Source of the DNA: a virus
Strand: one strand, 5' to 3'
DNA: 34,436 nt
Virus record (IMG/VR): IMGVR_UViG_3300035034_001636
Span: 1 to 34,436 of that record
Numbering within the stretch: position 1 is the stretch's first letter; each line of letters opens with the position of its first letter. Below are positions 1-8,197 of this stretch, piece after piece. The translations under genes were made by a program, and so were the position numbers. The notes beneath the pieces are model-generated. The model did no database searches. It was not told the origin of the DNA and was given only the letters and a program-made list of their open reading frames with translations.

Positions 1-1608
1 GTTTTTACCTGTAGATACAGCAGACTCTATGACTCTAAATGTTTTCTGTATTGCAGTTCTAGAGGTGTCAGCTTCATTTCCTAAAGCTGAAGTAGCAGCA
101 CCTAAACCTAAAACACCTTCAGCGGACGCTTCATATATAGATAAGCCTTTTTGTATTTCAGTTGCATTGCTTAATACTTTAGACTCAGTGGTTGCAAAAT
201 TGTTACCTAAAACTGTCATAACTGAGGCTAATCTATCAGCGTTCTCAAAGCTATCTGATGAAACTTCAATGAACTGTGCGAAGTTCTGAACCTGCTCATC
301 TGATATTATGTCAGATGTTAATTTAAGTTTCTCTATAGACTCAGCAAATCTTAAAATGTTTCCAGTCCCCTTAACACCAAGTTGACCTGCTATCTCTGAT
401 GATTTAAGTAAACCATCTACAGAAACACCGTTTAGCCTGTCGCCTAGTTCTACAACTTCTCTACCAAAATTCTTAAGATCATCTCCTGCTATGTTTGTTG
501 TTTTACCAACAGCAATCAACTGTCTATCAAAATCAACGACTGTTTGAAATGAGTCTCTTATAACACCAAATACAACTCTTACACCTTCTACTATTCCTAA
601 TACTGGAAGAAGTTGTTTAATACCAGTAGCAATTGCTTTAAACTGTCCAGGGTAATTTCCTACATTTTCTTGAAACTGATTTGTACTGTTTTTTACTTCT
701 TTTACAGCTTTGTCATATTTCTCAAATGCTCTTACAGACTCTAGGATTTCTTTTTGCTCTTTATTGCTTAGTTTTTCACCTAGAACTAACTTAGCTTGAT
801 ATTCTTGTACTGACTTAAGAGCTTGGTTTCTCTTAAGTGTAAGTCTACCCATAGCAGTTAGACTAGCTTTTATTTCTCTTCTTTCATCTGAAAGAGCTTT
901 CTGCTCCGCTATCTGCGCTCTAGAAGTGCTTTCAGTAACTAATAGTCTTTTCCTTTTTGTTGAAATTAAAGACTTTTCTAGTGCGTCCTGTTCTTTCCAT
1001 ACGTTTATTTGAGTCTTAACTTGCCGTGTTTGCGTTTCTGTAACTTTGTTTTCAGCTGCTAGAGTTTGAAGCTTTTGCCTCGTTAGTCTTTCTTCTGCAT
1101 TGAGTTGATCAACCATTAGCTTTGAATTTCTAAGTGACTGTGATCTTACTCTTTCTTTTTCTAAATTTATTTTCTGAAGTCTAGTTTCTAAATCTGCTTG
1201 CTCTTTAGATGTTTTTATTTGCTGCTGTTTGAGCTGCTCTTTTTTCTTTTCTAGATCTGTAAGCTCTTTAGAAGATTTTATTTTCTTACTCTCTAAATCT
1301 AAAGCAAGTTTGTCTGTTTTTATAGATTGCTGCTTTATTTTCTCAGCAGCTATCGCAGCTTTTTCTCTAGCTTTTATAGCATTTGTAGCTTTATTTATAG
1401 CTAAAGCTTCTTGGTTTTTAGCATTTTTAAAGTCCTCAGTAGTTACAGCTTTTTTAAGTTTGTCATACACATCAAACATTTCTTTTGCTGACTCCTTAAG
1501 AGCTTTATTACTATCTATAGCTTCATTCACATTATTAGCATACTCAGCACCGAACTGTAAAGCGTCGTCTGTGATTAAGTCTTGTCTTGTAATTATACCA
1601 TCAGCCAT
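1..1608 (-). CDS. Tail tape measure protein, N-terminal 536 residues (cut by window edge)
   Basis: An open frame runs from an ATG at 1608 past the left edge with no stop, so only the N-terminal part is here. Roughly residues 60-315 are a Lys/Glu/Gln-rich coiled coil. From about residue 318 (NVGNYPGQF) the sequence changes to alternating helices with Gly-rich turns, including LLKSSEIAGQLGVKGTGN and later an ALGNEAD segment, like the core of TP901-type tape measure proteins. The family sets tail length and is ejected with DNA. The start overlaps the upstream stop by one base (TAATG), suggesting coupled translation. The position after capsid, connector and tail-tube genes supports the call. Confidence 0.88.
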   Translation of the reverse strand, partial: MADGIITRQDLITDDALQFGAEYANNVNEAIDSNKALKESAKEMFDVYDKLKKAVTTEDFKNAKNQEALAINKATNAIKAREKAAIAAEKIKQQSIKTDKLALDLESKKIKSSKELTDLEKKKEQLKQQQIKTSKEQADLETRLQKINLEKERVRSQSLRNSKLMVDQLNAEERLTRQKLQTLAAENKVTETQTRQVKTQINVWKEQDALEKSLISTKRKRLLVTESTSRAQIAEQKALSDERREIKASLTAMGRLTLKRNQALKSVQEYQAKLVLGEKLSNKEQKEILESVRAFEKYDKAVKEVKNSTNQFQENVGNYPGQFKAIATGIKQLLPVLGIVEGVRVVFGVIRDSFQTVVDFDRQLIAVGKTTNIAGDDLKNFGREVVELGDRLNGVSVDGLLKSSEIAGQLGVKGTGNILRFAESIEKLKLTSDIISDEQVQNFAQFIEVSSDSFENADRLASVMTVLGNNFATTESKVLSNATEIQKGLSIYEASAEGVLGLGAATSALGNEADTSRTAIQKTFRVIESAVSTGKN

Positions 1609-2210
1609 TATGTGCGTCTTTTATTACCTTTTTTATTGTTTTCGTTCTGCTTTTTTATCTGCTGTATCTTCTGATCAAATAGCTTTTTAAGCGCGTAGAA
1701 CTGTGTAACTGTTATTTTGTTAGTGTCAAAGTTTAAACCTACTACTGATGAATACCCTAAAATAACTTCATCTATGTTTTGTGCTTTGTCTTTTGAGTCT
1801 TTTTCTTTTTTAGGTAATTTAGCGGCTTGTTCGTTTATCAATAACTGTATTGCTTCAACTTCAACTTCTACCTTATCTAGATCTGTAGTGTAGGATTGCT
1901 CTTTTAATTTAAAACCCTGTGATCTAATTAGGTTTTCTAGATCTAAGTCTCTCTCAAACCTAAGAGCTTGTACTGTTATTTTTATAGCATTGTACTGTGC
2001 TGTATATTTTGTGAACTTTATTAATGTTCCTAAGAGTTTATCTATGTTATTTTCAGGATCCAACTCATTAAAATCCTTTTCTAAAGTCTTCCAGACTTTT
2101 TCTGTATCAAATGCTTCTTTGTTCTCTGTAGAAAGAAGAGTGTAATCTCCAGTCTTCAGTATTTTAAGAAATAATTTTAAAGGTAATTCATCTAAGGATT
2201 TATAAAACAT
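1608..2210 (-). CDS. Protein preceding tape measure; tail assembly chaperone candidate
   Basis: 200 residues, mostly helical and strongly charged, with a Lys/Asn-rich C-terminus (KKQNENNKKGNKR). I recognise no motif. The stop overlaps the tape measure start by one base. The gene directly upstream of a tape measure gene commonly encodes a tail assembly chaperone, so that role is inferred from position only. A Glu/Val-rich segment near residue 113 (KVEVEVEAIQLL) is the most distinctive stretch. Confidence 0.55.
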   Translation of the reverse strand: MFYKSLDELPLKLFLKILKTGDYTLLSTENKEAFDTEKVWKTLEKDFNELDPENNIDKLLGTLIKFTKYTAQYNAIKITVQALRFERDLDLENLIRSQGFKLKEQSYTTDLDKVEVEVEAIQLLINEQAAKLPKKEKDSKDKAQNIDEVILGYSSVVGLNFDTNKITVTQFYALKKLFDQKIQQIKKQNENNKKGNKRRT

Positions 2211-2240
2211 TTTGCCATTGATTTAACACAGCCAACAGTT

Positions 2241-2717
2241 CTAAATACCTAAAGCTTCTCTAGCAACCGATAACATATGTGGTTTTATTTGTTCTTGTAT
2301 CACTGAGAATTTATTTTCTTGTGTGAGACCAAAAAAGCTTTTACTTAATAACCTAACATTTGATAAAATATCATCTAACTTAGGATCTGATGAGCCAAAA
2401 TTGATAAAATCTCTTGATACTTTTGCGAAAATACTTGGAAGAAATATATTTTTATCTTTAAAGTCGTAAGGTTCACCTTCTCCTTTTATTCTACTTGATC
2501 CACCCAACAGTGCATCATTTGTAGTAATAAATTCGGTGGCTCTAGAGTAGTACCCTAGAGGATCACCGAATATATCTACACTTTTTTCAAATATTTGATC
2601 TCTGTTTAGCTCAGCCAAAAGAGGTTCTATTGACTCAACAAAACCAAATAAGAGTTTACTTAGATTTGCTGGAGTCACTGTTTGCGCTTTTCTCAGCTGC
2701 TGGTTTAGTGTCCCCAT
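2241..2717 (-). CDS. Tail-module protein of unknown function
   Basis: 158 residues, helix-rich; phrases such as FVESIEPLLAELNRDQIFEKS and GEGEPYDFKDKN look like a soluble virion-assembly protein, but I cannot name the family. The ATG at 2717 lies inside the end of the upstream 84-residue gene, a 62-base overlap in the +1 frame relative to it. A GTG 13 codons downstream (reading VTPANLSKL) could be a later start. It lies between tail tube and tape measure genes. Either a separate gene or the extension of a frameshifted tail chaperone is possible. Confidence 0.6.
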   Translation of the reverse strand: MGTLNQQLRKAQTVTPANLSKLLFGFVESIEPLLAELNRDQIFEKSVDIFGDPLGYYSRATEFITTNDALLGGSSRIKGEGEPYDFKDKNIFLPSIFAKVSRDFINFGSSDPKLDDILSNVRLLSKSFFGLTQENKFSVIQEQIKPHMLSVAREALGI

Positions 2718-2910
2718 CTTTGTAATTTTTTATCTCTTCTTTTTGTTTAGCATTTACATTTTCACCTGTTACAGCTTTGAATGCATCTGCTAAATCTTTT
2801 CTACCAAATACTTTAAAGTGACTACTCAAGAACTCTTGAAAAGTAGGATTGTAGTCACTTCTAAAAGTAGTATTTTTGAAGCTCTTAGCTTCTTGTTTTT
2901 GCTTTGACAT
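2656..2910 (-). CDS. Small charged protein in the tail module
   Basis: 84 residues: a Lys-rich N-terminus, a middle part that looks folded (FQEFLSSHFKVFGRKDLADAF), and a low-complexity tail rich in Lys, Ser and Asp. No known domain recognised. It begins a few bases after the tail tube gene and overlaps the next gene by 62 bases. The position fits the first member of a tail assembly chaperone pair, whose second product is often made by ribosomal frameshifting; that is only inference here. Confidence 0.6.
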   Translation of the reverse strand: MSKQKQEAKSFKNTTFRSDYNPTFQEFLSSHFKVFGRKDLADAFKAVTGENVNAKQKEEIKNYKDGDTKPAAEKSANSDSSKSK

Positions 2911-2916
2911 ATCTAA

Positions 2917-3804
2917 TTAGATTGTGAAGCTTGCACCTTGATTGTCTTCAAACATTGCTAAAGACTCTACAACAACTTCTGTTAATAGCTTACCTGAAAC
3001 TAGACCTGAAGTTACAAACGTATATAAGTTTGCATCATCTCCATTTCCAACAGTTACACTACTCAAAGCAGAAGTTTGATCGTCTCCGTTCTCTCTTTCT
3101 GCTTTAAAGTTTGCCAATGCTAAACCTGTCTTTTTAACTCCGTCGCAACCAGATGTTACTCTAGCTACAATTGACGTAGCCGTAGGTGTGCCAACGATTT
3201 GAACTTGTAAAGGGTATACACCTTTATAGCCTTCTACATCAAAATCAGGTGTTACAATTGCACCAGAAAGAGTCAACTCTTTAGGGTTTTTGTAAACAAT
3301 ATCAACTACAGTTGATTGAGGATCACCTTCAATAACTGGTTCGATAATGTCACCGACTAAGAAACTAGAAAGAGATTGCCCTTGAACACTTCCATCAGCA
3401 TTTTGAACACCTTTGATGTCTCCATCTGCAGTGAATTCATAAATACGAGTGTAAGAACTACCTTCATAGGATTGTAATGCTCCATGAGAACACAATCCTA
3501 AGTGATGCGTAAATGTTACGCCTTTTCTTGCTTCTTTTGTTTTTACTTTCAAAGTTCTACTTTCAAAGTAAGTAGGTTCAACGTTAGCTAGCGCTGAGCT
3601 CTCTACAGAGAACATAACGACAACATCTTTAGCTTGTTTAGCTGAGTCCCATGCTAATTTGCTTCTAAAAGCTGCTAAGCTTGCAAATTTCTGGTCTTCA
3701 GTTGCTAAAGCGTAACCTACTGTAGGGCCGTACAAACACTGTTTGCCAACTCCTGTATTTAGTGGAGTGTTACTATCTCCACATCTATCTATTACTACAT
3801 TCAT
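2917..3804 (-). CDS. Major tail tube protein (probable)
   Basis: 295 residues, mostly beta-strand-like with many Thr, Val, Gly and Ser and few charged clusters, as expected for a self-assembling tube subunit. Phrases include TRIYEFTADGDIKGVQ and DIIEPVIEGDPQSTVVD. It is the largest gene between connector genes and tape measure, where siphophage major tail proteins sit. I cannot name a Pfam family. An alternative is another beta-rich tail protein. Confidence 0.6.
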   Translation of the reverse strand: MNVVIDRCGDSNTPLNTGVGKQCLYGPTVGYALATEDQKFASLAAFRSKLAWDSAKQAKDVVVMFSVESSALANVEPTYFESRTLKVKTKEARKGVTFTHHLGLCSHGALQSYEGSSYTRIYEFTADGDIKGVQNADGSVQGQSLSSFLVGDIIEPVIEGDPQSTVVDIVYKNPKELTLSGAIVTPDFDVEGYKGVYPLQVQIVGTPTATSIVARVTSGCDGVKKTGLALANFKAERENGDDQTSALSSVTVGNGDDANLYTFVTSGLVSGKLLTEVVVESLAMFEDNQGASFTI

Positions 3805-3817
3805 AGTTTTAGGTTTT

Positions 3818-4345
3818 TTAACACTTATTAATAATATAATTTATGGTACCTACTGCTGCAAAAATGTGATATGGTTGAATGTCTGCATTATTTATAGACT
3901 CTACATTAAATCCTTTTAAAACTGTTTCTAAACCTGTTTCCATTCCTGTTATATTGAATTGACTACGTGGTTCTAAAAGTTCAAAAACTTGTTTCTGTGC
4001 AAAAGCATCTTTTCTCTCACTAGAGCTTGGAAATACTTTTTCTAGATCTAACATAAATACTATTTTTACTTTGGCTTGCATTGTTAGTGCATTCACCAAA
4101 GTGTGTTTATCTTCGACTATAAAGAACATGTTTGACTTGTTCTTTTTATCTACTATGTAAACATCTTCTACATAATCTCTACCACCATCGTTGTATTGAG
4201 GTAGGTAACCGCTTTCTGTTTTGTTTTTATGAATACGGCCATAAGCTTGCATTGGTTTCCAATCTAAAGACTCATACATAAATGTCTGCAATCTTTTTAT
4301 TGGAATGTCTAATCCTACGGGTGTATTTACAACGTTGTTACTCAT
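3818..4345 (-). CDS. Tail terminator or tail completion protein candidate
   Basis: 175 residues. N-terminal phrase NTPVGLDIPIKRLQTFMY, then mixed alpha/beta sequence containing VKIVFMLDLEKVFP and a basic/aromatic stretch. It sits between a head-tail connector candidate and the tail tube gene. That slot in siphophage gene order is usually the tail terminator that caps the tube. The function is inferred from order and size, not from a motif. Confidence 0.5.
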   Translation of the reverse strand: MSNNVVNTPVGLDIPIKRLQTFMYESLDWKPMQAYGRIHKNKTESGYLPQYNDGGRDYVEDVYIVDKKNKSNMFFIVEDKHTLVNALTMQAKVKIVFMLDLEKVFPSSSERKDAFAQKQVFELLEPRSQFNITGMETGLETVLKGFNVESINNADIQPYHIFAAVGTINYIINKC

Positions 4346-4351
4346 TTTATC

Positions 4352-4939
4352 TTACCAACTTGGACCACTTTGAACTGTTGCATTAAATGGAAATATGATT
4401 TTCTGCGCATCTGATACGCTAAAATCAAATTTACTCTGAACACCATAAGAAACTGTCTTACCGTTGTCATTCTTTGCTCCATTCAGTTCCATTTTTAAGA
4501 ACGTGAATGCTTCTCTTACATTTCTCTGTGATAGATTAGTTCTTTTACTAGAGATCATCATATCTAAAGCATCAGCACATACAGCTAAAGCATATGGTTT
4601 TATAAGTAAATTCAATCTCTCATCTATTACAGATGAGTAGTCTTCATTTACCTGGTAATCTACACTCGCATCAAGAACACTCATAAGTGTCTTAATCGCT
4701 GCATCTCTTCTAAGTTTAGTGAAGATAGCTCTAACGCTACTCTGTGCATTATTACATTCTAACAAATTAGCTTCAATAGCATCTAATATTGCATCAGGTG
4801 TTACTAATTTACTAAAACTGTCAAAAATTAAATTAGATGAGCCATTTGTATTAGGCTCATCTAATTGAATTGCACTATCACTCAGTTGGCCAAAACCAAC
4901 TGAGTTAATAAGTAACGATATTGCTTCTTGAGTGTACAT
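4352..4939 (-). CDS. Head-tail connector / adaptor candidate
   Basis: 195 residues, largely helical in the middle (DAILDAIEANLLECNN; INERLNLL-like DERLNLLIKPYAL) with a C-terminal strand-rich tail ending in SGPSW. It directly follows the major capsid gene by 7 bases, the usual location of the head-tail adaptor. The helical bundle with an extended tail fits gp6/gp15-like adaptors in outline. No signature residues were found, so this is positional inference. Confidence 0.5.
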   Translation of the reverse strand: MYTQEAISLLINSVGFGQLSDSAIQLDEPNTNGSSNLIFDSFSKLVTPDAILDAIEANLLECNNAQSSVRAIFTKLRRDAAIKTLMSVLDASVDYQVNEDYSSVIDERLNLLIKPYALAVCADALDMMISSKRTNLSQRNVREAFTFLKMELNGAKNDNGKTVSYGVQSKFDFSVSDAQKIIFPFNATVQSGPSW

Positions 4940-4946
4940 CTACTTC

Positions 4947-6242
4947 TTAAGCTGAGATTAATTCATCTAAGAATATAGCTACACCTTCATCAGAAAGTGA
5001 GTCAATTTTCTTAGCTAAAGTTACATCTTGCTGAGCGATAGTAGCCACTGCGATAGTACTGTCAACTTCTCTAGCTGCATTAATACCATCAACTACTGAT
5101 TGCTTAGTGTAGTTAGTTCCTTCATATGAGAATGTTGCATTACCTTCTGTTTGAGTATCTTCAGAAGCTGTCGCCTCTTCAGTGTCAATAGAATAGATAG
5201 ATGATACATTATCAATTACAGGAACAACTAGCGCTTGAGATGAAGTGAATTCAGCAAATGGCTCATCACTGCTCCATTTCTTCAATAGAATAAACGATCC
5301 AGACTTCTCATATAGAGCGTTGTTACTTTGACGAGTTTCTTCTGCTAAGATACCGTACATCAATTTACCGACATTCAATGTATCTGTCATGATCACAACA
5401 TTTTCAGCCCAAGGTGTAATTGTATATCTCTTACCGTTTTTCTCAACGATAATTCTTCTATCAATTATGATGATCTGCAGTCTGTACTTTCTTAGCATCA
5501 TGGCGTTAACCTGTTCTAAATCTGGTACTGGAATTTGATCACCTACAAAGTTCTGCATAAATGCATATTGCTCTCTAGTTTGTTGATTTGCTGCTAATGC
5601 ATCAAACGTAGACTCGTCCATCATTAAATATCTAGGAGCATCTCCAGCAGCTTTCGCTTCTTTGATCACTCTCTTAATATCGTCGATAGGTTTTGCGTTT
5701 TCAACATCTGACCATTTAGTTTTAGCACCAAACTTATTGGCTGCTTTATACCCATAGTCAACTCTAACACCGGTTCCTACGTTGTTTTCATCATCAATGA
5801 CTGTTACACCAGACGACAAACCTTGTAAAAACATATACTCTAGCTTCTCATGAACACCCATAATGCATTTGACTTCATCATTAAAGATCTTGTCAATAAG
5901 CACCTCAGTACCTACGTTCTTAGCTCTAATAACGTCAACATCACTTAGGTTCTTTTCAGTCATCTGCATTTTCATACCAACTTTAGGTATATCTCCAGAT
6001 GCTTGACCAAAAGTGTCTCTCTTTTTAAGCGGTAGACTTGAGTCTAAAGAGACGATGTCAGCAGCAACAATGTTACTGTTAACTGTCAATGAATTCCACT
6101 TAAGATCTGCGCTTAACTCTTCAGTCAACATGTCTCTATACATGTAAGTGCGCTCTGTCTTCTTACCATTTACTCTCTCTTCGATGGTATTTGCGATTGA
6201 TTTAAACCAATCTTTGAATTGTACAAAAATAGATTGATTCAT
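4947..6242 (-). CDS. Major capsid protein (capsid protein E-like)
   Basis: 431 residues. The order N-arm, then DSSLPLKKRDTFGQASGDIPKVG, then KMQMTEKNLSDVDVIRA, then a central part with a viral-capsid pattern (RYLMMDESTFDALAAN, NAMMLRKYRLQIIIIDRRI) resembles HK97-fold capsid protein E relatives found in Bacteroidota phages. The C-terminal 90 residues are Glu/Thr/Ala-rich (TEEATASEDTQTEG) and may be a separate surface or linker domain. It follows scaffold-like and decoration genes and precedes connector genes, the canonical head-operon order. Confidence 0.85.
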   Translation of the reverse strand: MNQSIFVQFKDWFKSIANTIEERVNGKKTERTYMYRDMLTEELSADLKWNSLTVNSNIVAADIVSLDSSLPLKKRDTFGQASGDIPKVGMKMQMTEKNLSDVDVIRAKNVGTEVLIDKIFNDEVKCIMGVHEKLEYMFLQGLSSGVTVIDDENNVGTGVRVDYGYKAANKFGAKTKWSDVENAKPIDDIKRVIKEAKAAGDAPRYLMMDESTFDALAANQQTREQYAFMQNFVGDQIPVPDLEQVNAMMLRKYRLQIIIIDRRIIVEKNGKRYTITPWAENVVIMTDTLNVGKLMYGILAEETRQSNNALYEKSGSFILLKKWSSDEPFAEFTSSQALVVPVIDNVSSIYSIDTEEATASEDTQTEGNATFSYEGTNYTKQSVVDGINAAREVDSTIAVATIAQQDVTLAKKIDSLSDEGVAIFLDELISA

Positions 6243-6245
6243 AGC

Positions 6246-6644
6246 TTATTCTTTTGTGAAATTAATTAACGGTAATGCTGTTCTTAACGCAGCTAAAATA
6301 CTTGTAGCTGTATAAGGTCCAGCCTCATAATTTACAGAACCACGTATCATACATGATACAAATGGTTTGTTTGTTGCAACTGTACTTACTACAACACCTT
6401 TATAAGAGTGGTTTGCTGGTTTAGCAGCATACGCTTTTCCTGTAATAGGCATTGGTTTTAGTACACCAGTTGCGTCTTCTTCAATAATAACGTGACCTGC
6501 TCTGATTATAGGAGGTGTAAAACCGGTAGTGTCAAGTGTTTTACCACCTGGAATAACTTCTAAGTTTTTGATGATAGTGATACCATCATTCCCATTGTCA
6601 AAATTTTGGCCTTCGTTATTCAAATTCGCGGTAGTTCCCGACAT
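6246..6644 (-). CDS. Head decoration / stabilisation protein candidate
   Basis: 132 residues, Gly/Thr/Ala-rich. The stretch RAGHVIIEEDATGVLKPMPI followed by a strand containing YKGVVVSTVATNKPFVSCMI resembles small beta-rich capsid decoration proteins of the lambda gpD type. The gene is 3 bases from the major capsid gene and lies between it and a scaffold-like gene. The start context is A/T-rich with no Shine-Dalgarno. Confidence rests on composition and position together. Confidence 0.6.
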   Translation of the reverse strand: MSGTTANLNNEGQNFDNGNDGITIIKNLEVIPGGKTLDTTGFTPPIIRAGHVIIEEDATGVLKPMPITGKAYAAKPANHSYKGVVVSTVATNKPFVSCMIRGSVNYEAGPYTATSILAALRTALPLINFTKE

Positions 6645-6668
6645 AATAAAAATAATTTTAGGTTAAAC

Positions 6669-7346
6669 TTAAACTCTCATTTTATCAACAACTTTGTCAA
6701 CTTGCTTTTGCTCAGGCGAACCATCTGCATGGCCTTGACCTGCTCCACCAGCATAACTGTTAGAGTCAGCATTTGACTGTACTAAAGTTGAGTATTCTTC
6801 TTCTAAACCTTTTACCTGATCTTCAAATGATGTTTCAGACTCTAGATTTACTCTGTCTAACCATTTGCTTTGGACTTTCTCATCCATTTTAGAAAGAAGT
6901 TCAGACTTAGAAAATACACTCTTTGCTTGAGCACGTTTTGTGTCAGTAACATTACCATTTTTGATTGTTTCCAATTCAGTGCGAAGAGTCTTATTGTCTT
7001 TCAACATTTTTTTAGCCCAAGCTGGTGCTTCTGCTAACTCTTCATCATCTTCGTCTTCATCAGTTTCGTCTGCTGTTGGTCTACCGCTTAACTTTTCCAA
7101 CTCCTTTTGAACTCTCAGCCTATCGGCTTCTGCTCTTCTTAATTTGTCATCGTCTTTAGCAATCTGCGTAAAGTCAACTAGGTCGTTGTAATCATTAATG
7201 ATAACATCAATTGCTGAGTCATCTGCATCATCTTCTGGTCTTGTAGAAAGTTTGTCCATGAACAAGTCCAACCGTTCTTTTGATAGTGTGCTTTTAGGAA
7301 AAATAACCTTAAAGCGCTCTATCATTTTTACTTTTTTTACTGCCAT
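6669..7346 (-). CDS. Scaffolding protein (probable)
   Basis: Start chosen at the ATG at 7346 (MAVKKVKMIERFKVIF); a longer frame begins at a GTG at 7376, which overlaps a good -7 box, so the shorter 225-residue form is preferred. The N-terminal 60 residues look folded. The rest is a highly charged helical protein with an acidic run (DETDEDEDDEELAE), a coiled-coil stretch and a Gly/Ser-rich tail. That profile and its place upstream of decoration and capsid genes fit a scaffold. It opens the structural operon just after a terminator and promoter. Confidence 0.62.
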   Translation of the reverse strand: MAVKKVKMIERFKVIFPKSTLSKERLDLFMDKLSTRPEDDADDSAIDVIINDYNDLVDFTQIAKDDDKLRRAEADRLRVQKELEKLSGRPTADETDEDEDDEELAEAPAWAKKMLKDNKTLRTELETIKNGNVTDTKRAQAKSVFSKSELLSKMDEKVQSKWLDRVNLESETSFEDQVKGLEEEYSTLVQSNADSNSYAGGAGQGHADGSPEQKQVDKVVDKMRV

Positions 7347-7375
7347 TGTGTTATTGTTTTTTAAAACGTTATTCA

Positions 7376-7430
7376 CAAATTTAAAAATATATTTGAGTTT
7401 TGTTGCATTTTAAGCAACTATTTTTTAAAA
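7376..7430 (-). promoter_or_regulatory. Possible promoter of the structural operon
   Basis: Minus-strand TAAATTTG (7376-7383) matches the Bacteroidota -7 consensus TAnnTTTG and lies about 30 bases upstream of the scaffold ATG. The upstream DNA is AT-rich, but I see no convincing -33 TTG at normal spacing. The terminator just upstream makes a fresh promoter likely. Confidence 0.4.
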
Positions 7431-7439
7431 TATTGGTAT

Positions 7440-7469
7440 GAAAAAAGCCATTCTAATTAAAGAATGGCT
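7440..7469 (-). terminator. Rho-independent terminator
   Basis: A perfect 9-bp stem (AGCCATTCT / AGAATGGCT, 7446-7454 and 7461-7469) with a 6-base loop is followed on the minus strand by six T residues. There is no comparable T run in the plus direction. It ends the transcript carrying the thioredoxin-like and portal/terminase genes and separates it from the capsid operon. Confidence 0.85.
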
Positions 7470-7573
7470 CTAAATCAAATAAAATAACTAACCAATAAAT
7501 CCATAACAACCATGAAAAAACTGTTACAAGTTACGTAAATATAATTTATTTTTTGACAGTAAAAAATAATCTA

Positions 7574-7912
7574 CTAAAAAATATTGGTTTTTACTTTATG
7601 TATTTTGTCTATCAAATAGTCATCAACTGCATTAAAACTGAAAAGCTTGTCTTGTCTAAAATCCATATGACCATCTAAATATATGATACACGTAGGAAGT
7701 GTTTTAATTCTAAGAGCTTCAAAAAGATCTTCATTGACATTCTTACTTATCTTTATGACTTTTATGTTAGAGCCATATCTAAGAGCTAACTCTTTGACTT
7801 TTGAATTAAACAGTGGATTTTCATTTTCAAAAATACTAAACGTACTGTGAAAAAACAATACTACTGGTTTGCCAGGGTGGTCTATGATCTTACCAAATTT
7901 ACTGTTTGTCAT
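7574..7912 (-). CDS. Thioredoxin-fold protein lacking the CxxC active site
   Basis: 112 residues with thioredoxin landmarks: a hydrophobic strand PVVLFFHSTFS where WCGPC would be expected, a second strand KVIKISKNVNEDL, then the cis-Pro loop RIKTLPTCIIYLDG. The redox cysteines are absent from the normal position; the only Cys follows the cis-Pro. It is therefore unlikely to be a classical disulphide reductase. It may be a binding subunit; T7 DNA polymerase uses host thioredoxin that way, but no such role is shown here. It lies between portal and scaffold genes, in a unit with its own promoter and terminator. Confidence 0.65.
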   Translation of the reverse strand: MTNSKFGKIIDHPGKPVVLFFHSTFSIFENENPLFNSKVKELALRYGSNIKVIKISKNVNEDLFEALRIKTLPTCIIYLDGHMDFRQDKLFSFNAVDDYLIDKIHKVKTNIF

Positions 7913-7923
7913 TACTCTTAGAT

Positions 7924-8109
7924 TTATATTTTTGAATTTATGACTATTACTGAAGTATTGCCTAGATGAAAATCTACTTCCATATCTTGGTCTTCAATAT
8001 TAAATAAGGTTTCTCTTCCTTTTGAACAGTTCATTCTCTCTTTATTAACCATTAGGTCGAAGTCAAAATCGAATAATGTTCTTCTTAATTCTTTAATTGT
8101 AGCTTTCAT
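7924..8109 (-). CDS. Small hypothetical protein
   Basis: 61 residues starting MKATIKELRRTLFDFDFD, with a C-terminus that looks like two short beta strands (MEVDFHLGNTSVIVINSKI). No family recognised. It is the first gene after a copy of the conserved promoter element at 8138-8178 and is followed after 11 bases by the thioredoxin-like gene, so the two probably form one short operon. Confidence 0.6.
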   Translation of the reverse strand: MKATIKELRRTLFDFDFDLMVNKERMNCSKGRETLFNIEDQDMEVDFHLGNTSVIVINSKI

Positions 8110-8137
8110 GATATATGTTTTAGTTTGTTTTATACTG

Positions 8138-8178
8138 CTAATTTACAGGATATTATTTAAACTAAAAAATATTTTATG
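8138..8178 (-). promoter_or_regulatory. Conserved phage promoter element, copy 1
   Basis: Minus-strand -7-like box TAAATTAG (8138-8145) with the shared upstream block AAAATATTTTTTAGTTT near 8158-8176, and a 5' UTR containing AAACTAAAACATATAT before the ATG at 8109. The same arrangement recurs upstream of several other minus-strand genes. The -7 box here is one of the weaker matches to TAnnTTTG. Confidence 0.55.
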
Positions 8179-8197
8179 ATTTATTTTAAAAAAAGTT

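Noticed and set aside
1229-1690. 153-residue plus-strand frame over the tape measure gene
   Set aside because: Ser/Phe/Ala-rich shadow of the Lys/Glu coiled-coil codons on the other strand.
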